A stretch of 38,682 bases of DNA from Thomasclavelia spiroformis (GTDB taxonomy: Bacteria; Bacillota_I; Bacilli_A; Erysipelotrichales; Coprobacillaceae): NCBI GenBank assembly GCA_018369555.1, contig JAGZCC010000017.1, positions 1-38,682 on the forward strand, written 5' to 3'. The notes beneath the pieces are model-generated. The model did not search any database, had not been told where the DNA came from, and worked only from the letters and a program-made list of their open reading frames with translations. Numbering within the stretch: position 1 is the first letter of the stretch; each line of letters opens with the position of its first letter. Position numbers and translations under genes: made by a program. Below, piece after piece: positions 16,225 through 26,416 of the stretch.

Positions 16225-18628
16225 CTTTTTTTCTCCCTTGTACTACAAATAAAACTAAACCACCAAAACTTAAACATAACCCAATATTTTTCATTGGTGC
16301 ATTAAAAACAATTTCTACATCATGTTTACCTTTAGAAATTTTAGTTCCTAAAAAAGCTGTATTAACACACTCACTTTCAACCTCTTTTCCATCAATTAAA
16401 ACACTAAATCCTTTTTGATATGGAAACGATGTAACTAAATAACCATCTTTACTTACATCAATTTCACCCCGAGCAACAAATCCATCTTGATTATAAACAC
16501 CTTTTAAAGCATCTACATTATTGTGACGATTTTTAATTACATCATAATCTAAAATATACGTTTTTATATTTTTCAAATTATAATGACCCTGACTAAACTC
16601 TAATTGTAATTTATCTAAGGGTTCATTTTGACTAATAATATATGTAAAATGCGTATTATTGTTTGGATAAGCTGCATTTATACTAGATAATTTATTTTTT
16701 ATGCCATTTATTTTTATTGTTGTATCAAGTTTTTCTATGTATTTAACATCTTTAATATCAAATTCTATAATTAAAATTTTATTTTCTAAGATCGTATTTA
16801 AATTCAATTCTAATTTACTATTATTTTTAGTATCAATTTGATAACCATTATCTATTTTAGTTATCTTTAAATTATTACTTTGATAATTAATTGACGTATT
16901 TAAATCAATATTTTTTATTTTACTTTGATAATCTTTATGTCCATTTTCTACTATTACATTATTATAAATAGTATCTAATGTAGCTGGAAATTGTAATTCA
17001 TTAAATTGCTTTTCAGCATAACTATCACTAGTTGCATAGACTAATGGTAAAACGTTATTATTTTCATATAGATTTTTATCTATTTGATTATAACCAATTG
17101 GTACTGCTTCTTCGCTATAAAGCGTTTTTACTCCTAATAAACCCTGAAAAAAGATATTTGAATTTGAAATACATGCTACTCGATTTTTTATACTAATTGG
17201 ATTTTTAATAATATCATAATAAAAATGATTATATAAATTATTATTAATTGAACTATAAACTGAACTTCGATAAGTATTCTTTGTTTGATTTACTGTATTT
17301 AATGGTTGTTTAAAAGAATCATAGCGATAGTTGTTTTCAACTTTAATATTACTTAATTTATTTACTTGATTATATGTCTTTTTAGTAACATAACTTTCTT
17401 GTTGATTAGTTGTATAACCTATTAATAATGGCATAATCATTAATAAGAGTAATGTTTGATAATCCCATTTTAAATATATAATAATTCCAATTAAACAAAC
17501 AACAATATCTAAAACTATCAACGGTTTATTTATTACCACTACAGCCGGTAAAATAAATAATATTAATAAAAAAATATTTATCTTTTTATTTATTTGTTTA
17601 TATTCATTTAATACATCAACTAAAACATAAATAATTATTGGAATAAAGGGGATAAGTATTTTATTTCGGGGATACAAGAAACCATTCAAACAAAATTTAA
17701 AGATTGGCATAAATAAAATCAGTAATAAAAATATCGTCAGTTTTCTTGTTTTTTTAAGAGTCAAACCTAAAACAAGACCAATTAAACTTAAATAACTTAA
17801 ACCACAGCCATATGGATCATATAATAAAGCATTTAAATTTAAATCAGGGATAAATAAATTCATCAAATTTATCGCTTCTGTTTTAGTTTGATGATTTTCC
17901 AACATTACATATGCAGTTGGTAGCAATAAAACGCTGCATATTAATATTGCAATTATAATTGGTTTAAAAATTCTTAATATCCTTTTAATTTTAAAATCAT
18001 CTTTGTTTATAACTTCAAAACAATAATAACTAAAAATTACAAATATTGCTGTAACACTAAAAAAATAACTATTAATAATGATCCAAACAATTGCACCAAT
18101 TAATAATTTATTTTTATTAGTATCCAAGTATCGATCAACCGCTATTAACCCTAACAATAATCCTGGCATATAATTAACAAACATAATTTGTCGATGACTT
18201 TGAAATAAAACAGATGAAGATAACAGCATAATTGCTCCAACAATGCATAATAAATAATTAAATTGTTTTTGTTTTAACCAATAATACGTTAGGTTTGTGC
18301 TTACAACTAAATTAAAAATCATATAAGCAACAATAACATCTTTCATTTCAACAAAAGGAATTAAGCAACTAATTAAAATATCTGGTCGTAATAAGCCATA
18401 ATATGAAAAATTATATATATTTTGACCTGCCCCAAGATTAAATACAAAATCTGGAAAAATAGAATTACTATCTAAGATTAGTTTTCTTAAACTATCAGCA
18501 ATATTAACATGTTGACTAAGCCAGTCAGTATTTGAACCAAATATATTTTGAGGCGGTATAATAACTACTATCATAACTAAAACCAAACACGTTAAAAATA
18601 TATATGGATAAATATGCTTTTTTTTCAT
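16196..18628 (-). CDS. YfhO-family membrane glycosyltransferase (GT-C type)
   Basis: YfhO proteins transfer sugar from a lipid carrier to an extracellular polymer; Bacillus YfhO modifies lipoteichoic acid. The 810-residue protein has about a dozen membrane helices in residues 1-410. Early extracytoplasmic acidic residues (GSNTDWLSQHVNIADSLRKL) sit where GT-C enzymes bind the carrier. A large soluble domain (about 415-780) ends in the family signature (KGFSVLIDGKEVE and FLGTKISKGKHDVEIVF), and a last helix with a basic tail closes the protein. GGGAGGAAAATAA precedes the ATG. First gene of the operon yfhO-gtrA-GT2. A second, more general reading is an uncharacterised GT-C enzyme for another wall polymer. 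Confidence 0.85.
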   Translation of the reverse strand: MKKKHIYPYIFLTCLVLVMIVVIIPPQNIFGSNTDWLSQHVNIADSLRKLILDSNSIFPDFVFNLGAGQNIYNFSYYGLLRPDILISCLIPFVEMKDVIVAYMIFNLVVSTNLTYYWLKQKQFNYLLCIVGAIMLLSSSVLFQSHRQIMFVNYMPGLLLGLIAVDRYLDTNKNKLLIGAIVWIIINSYFFSVTAIFVIFSYYCFEVINKDDFKIKRILRIFKPIIIAILICSVLLLPTAYVMLENHQTKTEAINLMNLFIPDLNLNALLYDPYGCGLSYLSLIGLVLGLTLKKTRKLTIFLLLILFMPIFKFCLNGFLYPRNKILIPFIPIIIYVLVDVLNEYKQINKKINIFLLILFILPAVVVINKPLIVLDIVVCLIGIIIYLKWDYQTLLLLMIMPLLIGYTTNQQESYVTKKTYNQVNKLSNIKVENNYRYDSFKQPLNTVNQTKNTYRSSVYSSINNNLYNHFYYDIIKNPISIKNRVACISNSNIFFQGLLGVKTLYSEEAVPIGYNQIDKNLYENNNVLPLVYATSDSYAEKQFNELQFPATLDTIYNNVIVENGHKDYQSKIKNIDLNTSINYQSNNLKITKIDNGYQIDTKNNSKLELNLNTILENKILIIEFDIKDVKYIEKLDTTIKINGIKNKLSSINAAYPNNNTHFTYIISQNEPLDKLQLEFSQGHYNLKNIKTYILDYDVIKNRHNNVDALKGVYNQDGFVARGEIDVSKDGYLVTSFPYQKGFSVLIDGKEVESECVNTAFLGTKISKGKHDVEIVFNAPMKNIGLCLSFGGLVLFVVQGRKKDEERFKRVD

Positions 18629-18810
18629 TTATTTTCCTCCCAAATATATTATCAAACTTAATCCTTAAGAACGACCTGAAGAACTTCTAAATATTTCTTA
18701 ATTTTTATTTATTAATACGCCTAATTAATTTAATAAATATTTCTAACGTTAAATTTCTTCTAAATTCTTTGTCTATTAGAAACTTCTATACTTCATTTTA
18801 ATATTATTCA

Positions 18811-18845
18811 AGATAAAAAAGTGAAGTAAAAAATTACTTCACTTT
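18811..18845 (-). terminator. Terminator after the hexosaminidase locus
   Basis: Minus-strand perfect 12-bp stem (AAAGTGAAGTAA with its complement, 4-base loop) followed by a T run, 24 bases after the stop at 18869. The rest of 18629-18810 is AT-rich with no gene visible. Confidence 0.88.
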
Positions 18846-18868
18846 AACAAAACAATCGTTTAATATCT

Positions 18869-21800
18869 CTAACTTTCTTTTTTTCTTAAACGACTATAAC
18901 CAGCTACACTTAACAATGCCATTATTGTAAACATTCCAATTAAGCTATTATCTCCGGTTTTTACACTTGTAGTAGTATTACCATTATTTATTGGTTTATC
19001 AACACTAACTTTAGGTTTTAAAGCAACAAGTGCTTTTGCTAATGCATCTGCAGCAGTATCTATTTCTACCTGAGTAGCAACAGCATTATCATATGTTGCC
19101 ATACCATCATTTAATGCTGTCATTAATACCTTCCATGTATCTTCAGTATAATTAGATTCATTTAGTTTTTTAGCTTGATTGATTAAATCTTCTAATAAGC
19201 TTTTATCAGGTATTAATCTTAAATTTACATATGCACGTACTAATTCATCATATGCTTGATCCACCTCATATTGTAATGCATTTTCATCATCTAATACAAC
19301 ATTAGCTTCATTTAATTTAGCAATAAATATTGCCCATGTTTCAGGTGTATATTTAGTTTCAACCAAATTAGTTGTATATTTATTAATAAATTCCTGTAAT
19401 AGTGTTTTATCTCCTTTATAGAATTCTAATCGTTGCATGATACTTGATAGACGATCAAATGATACATCTACTTGTTCCTGCGTTACTGTTGAACTTACTA
19501 AAATTTCTTTAGCTCCAGCTAATGCATTTTTAAATTCTTCAACAACGATTGGCACAAGTTTATCAAGATGTTCTTGAGTTACTTGGCTAGCTAGATCAAC
19601 AGCTATTTGTAATTTATCTTTATTTGTATCAATACTAATTGGATTATGTTTAAAGATTGTTCCATTTTCAATTTCAACATAATCAACTACAACATGATTT
19701 GATGAAATATTACTAATAACAATTCTATATTCACCCACATCAAGTGTTTTTTGATATAAAATTGTAGTTGCAGCAGTTTTGCTTGCAGTATTTACTTCTT
19801 CACTACTAATTACATTATCACCTTGATAAATAGTAACTTGCATTACTCCATTGTCTGGTCCTTTTTGACCATAAATAGAAATCATATCCCCCATCATTTT
19901 AAGATTAAATGTAGCATTTTTATTTGTAAGAGCATATTGATTTCCATTTGTTGCATCTGTATCTTCAACTATTTCAACTGTTCCAGTTTGAACGATCCAT
20001 GGATGTTCTATTTCAAAAGATACAACTGTATCATTGCTTCCTTCAAAAAGGTTTTGTAAGTATTTAATTGCTTGATCAATATTATAAATTGCTAAAGCTT
20101 TTTGATCATATGAAGCATCTTCACCTAAGTTTTCCGCATTAGAAATTGCTGTACCTAAATATGCATAACTTTCATTTTTATATAATGAACTATATATAAT
20201 GAACTATCAATTTTTTTAGCTTCATCAATGATTTCTTGAAGATTTCGACCAATTATATCATACTCAAATGATACTTCATTTAATTGTGGCCAGTTTGCAC
20301 TTGATTCAGTAATTTCAATTTTTACATATTTGGCTTCAACATTATTCACATCAATAACTAATTCATGTTCACCACTCAATTTTCCAACACTTTGCCAACT
20401 TGTTCCATCATTACTAACTAAAACATCAGCACCTCTAATATAATCAGCATTTTCACTAACACCATTATTATCATAACCACTTGCAATAGCAATTTGTTTT
20501 AATGCAATTGATTCTCTGAATGTATATAAGAAATATTGACCAGGATTTTGAGTAGATTGTCCCCAGAATTTTGTTTGACGATTACCGTCAATGGTATTTG
20601 AAATACCATAATTTTGATAAGTTGGTACATTAGTAGAAGCTACAATAAATGCACTAAGTGTTAATTGATTTCTTGTTTCATGAATATTTTGAATTGCTCT
20701 TTGAATTGCATCAGCTGTTGTATCAGTTGTTAATAATGCATTTCCAGTAGCAATAGCATTTTGATATGCGGCAAATGAATTTGATGAATAATTTCCCTGT
20801 TCTTGAATCGCACAATTAACCAGATTATATAATTCCTGTTTTGTTACTGGCACTAATTGATTATAACTATCTAATAATGTTTGATAAGCTTCATCCACTT
20901 CATATTGAGTTGCTTTTTCATTAGTATATACTTTTACTGCATTTTGATATGCCTGAATATATACTGGATACGTTTGTAAAACATAATCATTTTGATTAGC
21001 TTTATTTTTTATTCTTTCTTCTAGATTAGTTTTATCACTACTTAATAGATACGTTAAAACAATCTCTTTTTGTCCGTCTAATGTTCCTGTTAATTCATCG
21101 CTAGCTTTAACATATTTATAACCATATAAAGTTTGCGGTGTAATTGTATATGTTTCACCTGTCAATATCCATATAAGACATCATTTTTAGCAATACTATT
21201 TCCTTCAAAATCACGATATTTGATTACAATTGCACTAGATTGTTCATCATTAATAATTTGTCCTGGTTCTGGTAAATTATCATCATATGCTGGAGCTCTA
21301 CCGGCTTTATCAAACACTTTTTTTATTTCACTATATACACTCATTTGCTCAGTTGTATTCCAAGCTTTAAGAGCCATAGCACGCATACGATCTTTAATTT
21401 GTACTCTTATTTCATCTTCTGTTTTATAATTTGCTAAATCGCACCAAAGTGCAAATGAACTACCAATTAAAAAATCAGGATATGGTTCTTCATACCTTTG
21501 CGGGATAATTTCACCATTTTTACGAGCATCCCCACAACGACCTGTAGACCATTCGTTATATATTTTTTCTGCACTGGCATTTGCATACTGATCCCACCAT
21601 TGAGCAAGAACATAATACATATATACGTCAGCATAATTTAAAACTTTATTTCCATTTTCAACAAAGTCAGCAATCGTTGCACAATTATTGCCACCAGACC
21701 AATAACAAATCTCAATAGATGGATCTAAATGATAAGAGTTTTTATCATATACTGTAAACATTAAACCATCATTCCATGCTCTTGGTGTCATTCCATATTC

Positions 21801-22788
21801 TTTTAAAATTGCTGTAATTTCATTAAAATAATTCATAACACCGGCATATTGTTCTTCAGTAAGTAATGAGAAATTATTTAAAAACTCATCTCCACCAATA
21901 TTCATTTTTGTACAGCCCAATTTTGAGAAAAACTCAGCGTATTCAGTAAATAAACTTTTTAAAAAATCCTTAGCTTCTTCATTAAAAATATTAAATGTTC
22001 CACTAGCAGCTCCATCACTAGCTAAATTTGAAACACTACTTAGTTTATATTCTCTTGGTAAATAATTCAAAACATAACGCATATGTCCAGGTGAATCCAA
22101 TGATGGAATTACATCAATCAACATTATTTAATACATTACTTTCTAAATGATAGCCCTCACGTTCAGAAAAATGAATTTGCAAAGAATTCATTTTCAAATA
22201 GCTCATTTCTTTAATTAAATCTTTAATCCAATCTATACTGAAATATTTACGAGCTAAATCAAGATGCATAGAACGTTCATTAGTATCAGGCCAATCTAAG
22301 ATTGTTCCTTGCAATAATGTATAATCATTAATTTTTAATAATTGAATTAAAGTTTGAACACCATAGAATATACCAATATTATCTTTTGCAGTTATTGTAA
22401 TATGATCATCAATATCAATTCTATAACTTTGATTGTGGCTAGCTAATTCATCAAGTTCTTCTAATTGAATTACAATATCGTTTTCCAATACATTGGTTTT
22501 ATCACCAATAACAATATTTGGCGATTTATCTAAAAGTGTTCCTAGTTGTGAACTTAATAATTCGACATCATCTAATAATGCTTGATTATCAATTGTCTTT
22601 TCGTTTTCAACTACAAAGATTCGACTTTCTCTAGCAAGAAAAAATGTTCCGGTAGTTGTTTGATATGATTGAACATTTGGATATGCACTAATATTTTCAT
22701 TAGATGCATAAACACTTTTCCCTTGTCCAACCACTATCCCACTAAAAGCAAGTGCTAAGGCAAGCACAATTTTTAAAATCTTTTTCAT
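18869..22788 (-). pseudogene. Sortase-anchored GH20 beta-N-acetylhexosaminidase, broken in three places
   Basis: Four frames, all leftward, make one ~1300-residue surface enzyme. (a) 22788-22114: signal peptide (KKILKIVLALALAFSGIVVG) and GH20 N-domain. (b) 22124-21162: catalytic domain with IPSLDSPGHM and the acid/base pair in NIGGDEF. (c) 21165-20155: helical FIVAR-like repeats and an F5/8 type C sugar-binding domain. (d) about 20190-18869: more FIVAR-like repeats and a sorting tail with VKTGD, hydrophobic stretch and RLRKKES. At a/b about 25 residues between NVLNNVD and IDVIPSL seem lost with a frame change. At b/c one base is gained or lost near VLYG. At c/d a 14-bp tandem duplication shifts the frame. 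Such enzymes cut GlcNAc/GalNAc from host mucin glycans. Only the first part would be made and exported. Confidence 0.85.
20180..20207. repeat. Perfect 14-bp tandem duplication that shifts the frame
   Basis: ATATAATGAACTAT occurs twice head to tail (20180-20193, 20194-20207). Removing one copy restores a continuous reading IDSSLYKNESYAYLGTA through the hexosaminidase gene. The duplication is therefore the exact cause of the third frame break and is in principle reversible by slippage. Confidence 0.92.
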
Positions 22789-23186
22789 ATTCTCTCCTTT
22801 CCTTAACGCATAGTTACATTATTTAATCTACTCCAAAATAATATTTATATCTTACTTATATATGATATAAATTTTACGCAGATATAAATGTCTAAAGGTC
22901 ATTTTTAGTTGCTTTATTCCCTCCCCCCCTTTTTTTTATAGTAACCCCTTACATTTTAAGGGTAAGCTATTTATGACAATAAGTAAAGCGATATTATCTT
23001 TCCATATAAAAATTATGAATATAAAAAATTTAACGACACTAAAAAATACATATTTTCTTGTTGTAAAAAACATCATGACATTACAACCTTTTAACAAATA
23101 TAAAAAATCAGTATCGTTTTTATAGTATAACGAAAACTGATTTTGTAATGATCTATTTTTTGCTGTTATTAAATTTTATTATAATC
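22789..23186. other. Gene-free interval with homopolymer tract and a terminator
   Basis: No gene is visible in these ~400 bases. They hold the ribosome site (AAAGGAGAG) of the hexosaminidase gene, a run of seven C followed by eight T (22923-22937), and a short inverted repeat CCCTTA/TAAGGG just after it. On the minus strand a terminator-like hairpin AAATCAGT...ACTGATTT (23105-23143) with a T run ends the flavoprotein gene to its right. Confidence 0.6.
23098..23143 (-). terminator. Terminator of the TrxR-like gene
   Basis: Minus-strand AAATCAGT (23136-23143) pairs with ACTGATTT (23105-23112); inner CGTT/AACG can extend the stem. TTTTTTATA follows. It lies about 45 bases past the stop codon. 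Confidence 0.7.
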
Positions 23187-24086
23187 CTATTTTTTAGCTG
23201 CATTTATAGCAGCAATTGTTCCATCACTAACTGCAGTTGAAACTTGACGGATTTGTTTTACCCGAATATCACCAATTGCATATACACCTTTGATTGCTGT
23301 TTCCATATTTTCATCCACTGGAATATAGCCGTCTTGTAAATCTAATTCTAAATATAATTGACTATTAGGAATCGAACCTGCATAAACAAAAATACCACAA
23401 CCATAGTCTTCAATATGTTCAATGCTTCCATCATCTACATTAACCAAATCAAGAGCTTCGACACATTCATTTCCATATACTGCTTTCAAACGTTTTTTAG
23501 TACAAATTGTAATATTAGGTGTTTGATTAATTTTATCTAAAAATTCTTGGATACAACCTAATTTATCTTCAAAATGAACAATCGTTAATTTTGAAGCAAA
23601 TTTAGCAAGATACAACGCTTCCTTAATCGCTCCATCAGCTCCACCTACTACATAAATATGACGCCCTTGATATTTATGTCCATCTTTAAAAGCATTCATC
23701 CCGATTCCTTTACCAGCAAGTTTACTTTCACCAGGAATTTCTAATTTACGTGGAGTTGTTCCATTTGCAATAATAATTTTTTTAGCTTGATAACTTTGCT
23801 TAGTTGTTTGAACTTTTTTAATTTCACCTGTTAATTTTACTTCAATAACTTTTTCTAACCTAATTTCAACTCCTGCATCTAATGCCTGTTTTTCCATCCT
23901 TGAAGCAATAGTTGCACCTGTTTCATTTTCAATAATACCACAATAATGAGTTACTGTTGAAACATTGCCAATCAATCCTCCAACTTTTGTTTGCTCTAAT
24001 ACTAACGTTTTACAACCTCGACTAACAGCATATATTGCTGCACTTATTCCTGCTGGTCCTGCACCAATTACAATTACATCATACAT
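23187..24086 (-). CDS. Thioredoxin-reductase-like flavoprotein lacking the CXXC
   Basis: The 299-residue protein has the fold of low-molecular-weight thioredoxin reductases. FAD motif IGAGPAGISAAIYA (residues 7-20), NAD(P)-domain glycines VVGGADGA (146-153), and a C-terminal FAD motif GVYAIGDIR. The redox CXXC expected after GKG near residue 135 is absent: the stretch reads GKGIGMNAFKDGHKY with no cysteine. The usual NADP-site spacing GGGDSA is changed to GGADGA. It therefore cannot reduce thioredoxin by the standard dithiol route. It may reduce another protein or small molecule, as other CXXC-less members do. It stands alone with its own terminator; an extended -10 (TGTTATAAT) lies upstream on the minus strand. 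Confidence 0.85.
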   Translation of the reverse strand: MYDVIVIGAGPAGISAAIYAVSRGCKTLVLEQTKVGGLIGNVSTVTHYCGIIENETGATIASRMEKQALDAGVEIRLEKVIEVKLTGEIKKVQTTKQSYQAKKIIIANGTTPRKLEIPGESKLAGKGIGMNAFKDGHKYQGRHIYVVGGADGAIKEALYLAKFASKLTIVHFEDKLGCIQEFLDKINQTPNITICTKKRLKAVYGNECVEALDLVNVDDGSIEHIEDYGCGIFVYAGSIPNSQLYLELDLQDGYIPVDENMETAIKGVYAIGDIRVKQIRQVSTAVSDGTIAAINAAKK

Positions 24087-24184
24087 TTTTATCGTCTCCT
24101 TTTTGTTATCTTTGATTTATAATAACTATCTTCAAGATTATTATAACACTATTAATTAATACAATACTAATTATTTATAACTAC

Positions 24185-24216
24185 AAAAAAACAAGATACT
24201 TAAATCTCGTTTTTTA
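24185..24216. terminator. Bidirectional terminator after the VOC gene
   Basis: AACAAGAT (24190-24197) pairs with ATCTCGTT (24204-24211), one G-U pair, flanked by A7 and T-rich runs, so it can end transcripts from either side. Confidence 0.75.
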
Positions 24217-24218
24217 TA

Positions 24219-24599
24219 CTATTCATGTATTTCTAAAGGTAGCCCATCAGGGTCAAAGAAAAATGTCATTTTTTTATGAGTATAATCATCAATTCTAATT
24301 GGCTCTGTTTTAATTCCCTTTTGATTTAATTGTTTTACCATCGCATCTACATCTTCAACATAAAAAGCAAGATGTCTAAGTCCTAGTGCTTCAGGATAAC
24401 TTGGGCGTTTAGGAGCATTTTTGATAATAAATAATTCAATTTCTAAATTCCCACATTTTAAATCTATTTTATAATCGTCACGCTCTTTTCGATAATTTTC
24501 TCGAATAATTTTAAATCCTAGTAAATCTACATAAAAATATTTTGATTTTTGATAATCGCTACCGATTATCGCAATATGATGAAGTTTATTTAATTCCAT
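24219..24599 (-). CDS. VOC-superfamily (glyoxalase-like) metalloprotein
   Basis: The 126-residue single-module protein has two beta-alpha-beta-beta-beta units with candidate metal ligands His7 or His8 in KLHHIAIIG, Glu in LEIELF, His in LRHLAFYVEDVD and Glu in DGLPLEIHE. It resembles the small YaeR/SMU1112-type proteins annotated as lactoylglutathione-lyase-like, whose substrates are mostly unknown. It is the last gene of a leftward run deoC-manA-RmlD-like-VOC, 2 bases after the RmlD-like gene. A role in sugar or aldehyde metabolism is plausible from context only. Confidence 0.8.
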   Translation of the reverse strand: MELNKLHHIAIIGSDYQKSKYFYVDLLGFKIIRENYRKERDDYKIDLKCGNLEIELFIIKNAPKRPSYPEALGLRHLAFYVEDVDAMVKQLNQKGIKTEPIRIDDYTHKKMTFFFDPDGLPLEIHE

Positions 24600-24601
24600 T
24601 T

Positions 24602-25483
24602 TTATCTCCGTTCGTCATTTTTCCAATTAAAATCTCTTAAAAGTTCATCAATATTTTCATTAAATGTCCCAAATGTAATTCCATAACTAGCAAGTTTACT
24701 GGCATCTAGACGGAAATCACGAAAACGATCTTGATAACGTTTATAATTAGGAAGAATAATTTGTTCAATTGTTTCTTGTTTACAGCCTAATTGTTTAGCA
24801 ATATAACATGCTGCTTGATATGTTGTAAATTCATTTTGGCAACAAACATGATATGTATCGCTTGGTAATTTACTAATCGCCTTAAATTGTTTAGCGAAAT
24901 ATTTTGCATACGTCATTCCGCGTTTTTCATTACATGTAAATAAAGTTGGTTCTTGCTTTATTAACGCATTCATTACATTTTTTACAATACTAGCACTTGC
25001 TTTTATATTATCAAAAGAAAGTCCCATCATCCAAGAAAACCGAAGGATTATCGCGTCAATCTCTTGACTACGAATATATTTTTCACAGTCGATTTTATTT
25101 TGTCCATATACACTAACTGCTATTGGTAATTCTGTTTCTTTAAATGGACCTGGGTTTTCCTTACCATTAAATACTTGTTCACTTGAACAAAAAATAAGTC
25201 GTGCATTTTTTTCTTTACAAATATCTACAATCACCTTTGTCGATTCAACATTAATTTTATTTGCTAATTGGGGATTATCTTCACAAATAGCTGTAGAAGC
25301 ATTCGCTGCACAATGAAAACAAATATCGAAATCTTGCTTTTCAATAAATTTTCTTACTGCACTTGGATTAGAAAAATCAGCATCTTTGCGTGTCATTTTA
25401 ATCCACTTGAACTCATCTTTATTTTCATGATAAACATAATTAGCTAAATACCCATTAGCCCCCGTTACTAAAATTGTTTCCAT
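24602..25483 (-). CDS. RmlD-like NAD(P)-dependent sugar reductase (extended SDR)
   Basis: The 293-residue protein opens with the Rossmann motif VTGANGYLANYV, has DFDICFHCAANAST, and the catalytic YXXXK as YGQNKIDCEKYI with the upstream Ser in FCSSEQVF. The nearest family is dTDP-4-dehydrorhamnose reductase, but no other dTDP-rhamnose gene is here, so it may act on a different sugar nucleotide or free sugar. It abuts manA with no gap and is followed 2 bases later by the VOC gene. That clear operon arrangement with manA and deoC points to sugar phosphate metabolism. Confidence 0.8.
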   Translation of the reverse strand: METILVTGANGYLANYVYHENKDEFKWIKMTRKDADFSNPSAVRKFIEKQDFDICFHCAANASTAICEDNPQLANKINVESTKVIVDICKEKNARLIFCSSEQVFNGKENPGPFKETELPIAVSVYGQNKIDCEKYIRSQEIDAIILRFSWMMGLSFDNIKASASIVKNVMNALIKQEPTLFTCNEKRGMTYAKYFAKQFKAISKLPSDTYHVCCQNEFTTYQAACYIAKQLGCKQETIEQIILPNYKRYQDRFRDFRLDASKLASYGITFGTFNENIDELLRDFNWKNDERR

Positions 25484-26416
25484 TTAATTATTCTCCTTTT
25501 TTGGTTGACTATATAACACATGCCCACCTTTTTTTATTGTAATTGCTTTTGCACTATAAGGTACAAATAAATTTGCATAAGCATTTAATTTAATTATTTC
25601 ATCTTGCCAATAAATAATACAATCAGTACTATCAATATTTGAAATAATACAATAACTTTTATCCATCCTAATTGTTGTATCTTCCTTTAAATATAATTCA
25701 TCAACAATAAAATATGGTCCATCAGTTAAACGACGAGTTTCATTTTTAGCTTCAACAAAAATTGGTTGCTTAGAAAAATCAGTAACATCAAAAGATTCTT
25801 TAATATGCAAATGCCGATAATTACCATATTCATCTTTTCTTTGATAATCGTAAAAACGATATGTTGTATTGGAATTAGTACCAATCTCTAAAGCTAAAAT
25901 ACCTTTTCCTAATGCATGTATCATACCTTGAGGAATGATAATATAATCACCTTTTTTTACTGGCCACTTTTGTAAATATTGATCTAATGTACCATTTTTT
26001 AGAGCCTTTTTAATTATCTCTTGATTAGAAATATTTGTTCCCGCAACAAGACTAGCATTAGGTAAAGCATCTATAATATACCAGCTTTCATATTTTCCAA
26101 AATCATTATCATGCTTTTTTGCATAATCATCATCAGGATGGACCTGAATGCTTAAAGCATCTTGGCTATCTAAATAAGCCAATCGTAACATTTCATGCAG
26201 CGTATAATCAGGACCTAAAATATCATGAGGATTTTGATCAATTAGTTGCTGCAATGTAATATTAGTATCAAGATTAATTATTTCGTTGCTGCAATAAAAA
26301 TGAGCTGATACCTCCCACCATGTTCCAATATTTTCATTATAACCTCGCAACTTACTCATACGATTATTTCCCCAAATTGTTTTATCTCCAATTGGTTTTA
26401 ATAATAATGGTTTCAT
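25484..26416 (-). CDS. manA: Mannose-6-phosphate isomerase, class I
   Basis: The enzyme interconverts mannose-6-P and fructose-6-P using zinc. The 310-residue protein has the short Firmicute form of the family: IWGNNRM near the start, the zinc ligands in SIQVHPDDDYAKKHD and GKYESWYI, a cupin His in PQGMIHALGKG, and the active-site Arg in TYRFYDYQRKD. Start and deoC stop overlap by 4 bases (ATGA type), so translation is coupled. It lies in the deoC operon next to an RmlD-like reductase. Confidence 0.93.
   Translation of the reverse strand: MKPLLLKPIGDKTIWGNNRMSKLRGYNENIGTWWEVSAHFYCSNEIINLDTNITLQQLIDQNPHDILGPDYTLHEMLRLAYLDSQDALSIQVHPDDDYAKKHDNDFGKYESWYIIDALPNASLVAGTNISNQEIIKKALKNGTLDQYLQKWPVKKGDYIIIPQGMIHALGKGILALEIGTNSNTTYRFYDYQRKDEYGNYRHLHIKESFDVTDFSKQPIFVEAKNETRRLTDGPYFIVDELYLKEDTTIRMDKSYCIISNIDSTDCIIYWQDEIIKLNAYANLFVPYSAKAITIKKGGHVLYSQPKKENN

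Noticed and set aside
22921..22960. Poly-C/poly-T run and CCCTTA inverted repeat as a phase-variable promoter or terminator.
   Set aside because: The tract is far from a recognisable promoter and the adjacent gene is already broken; no support beyond the homopolymer.
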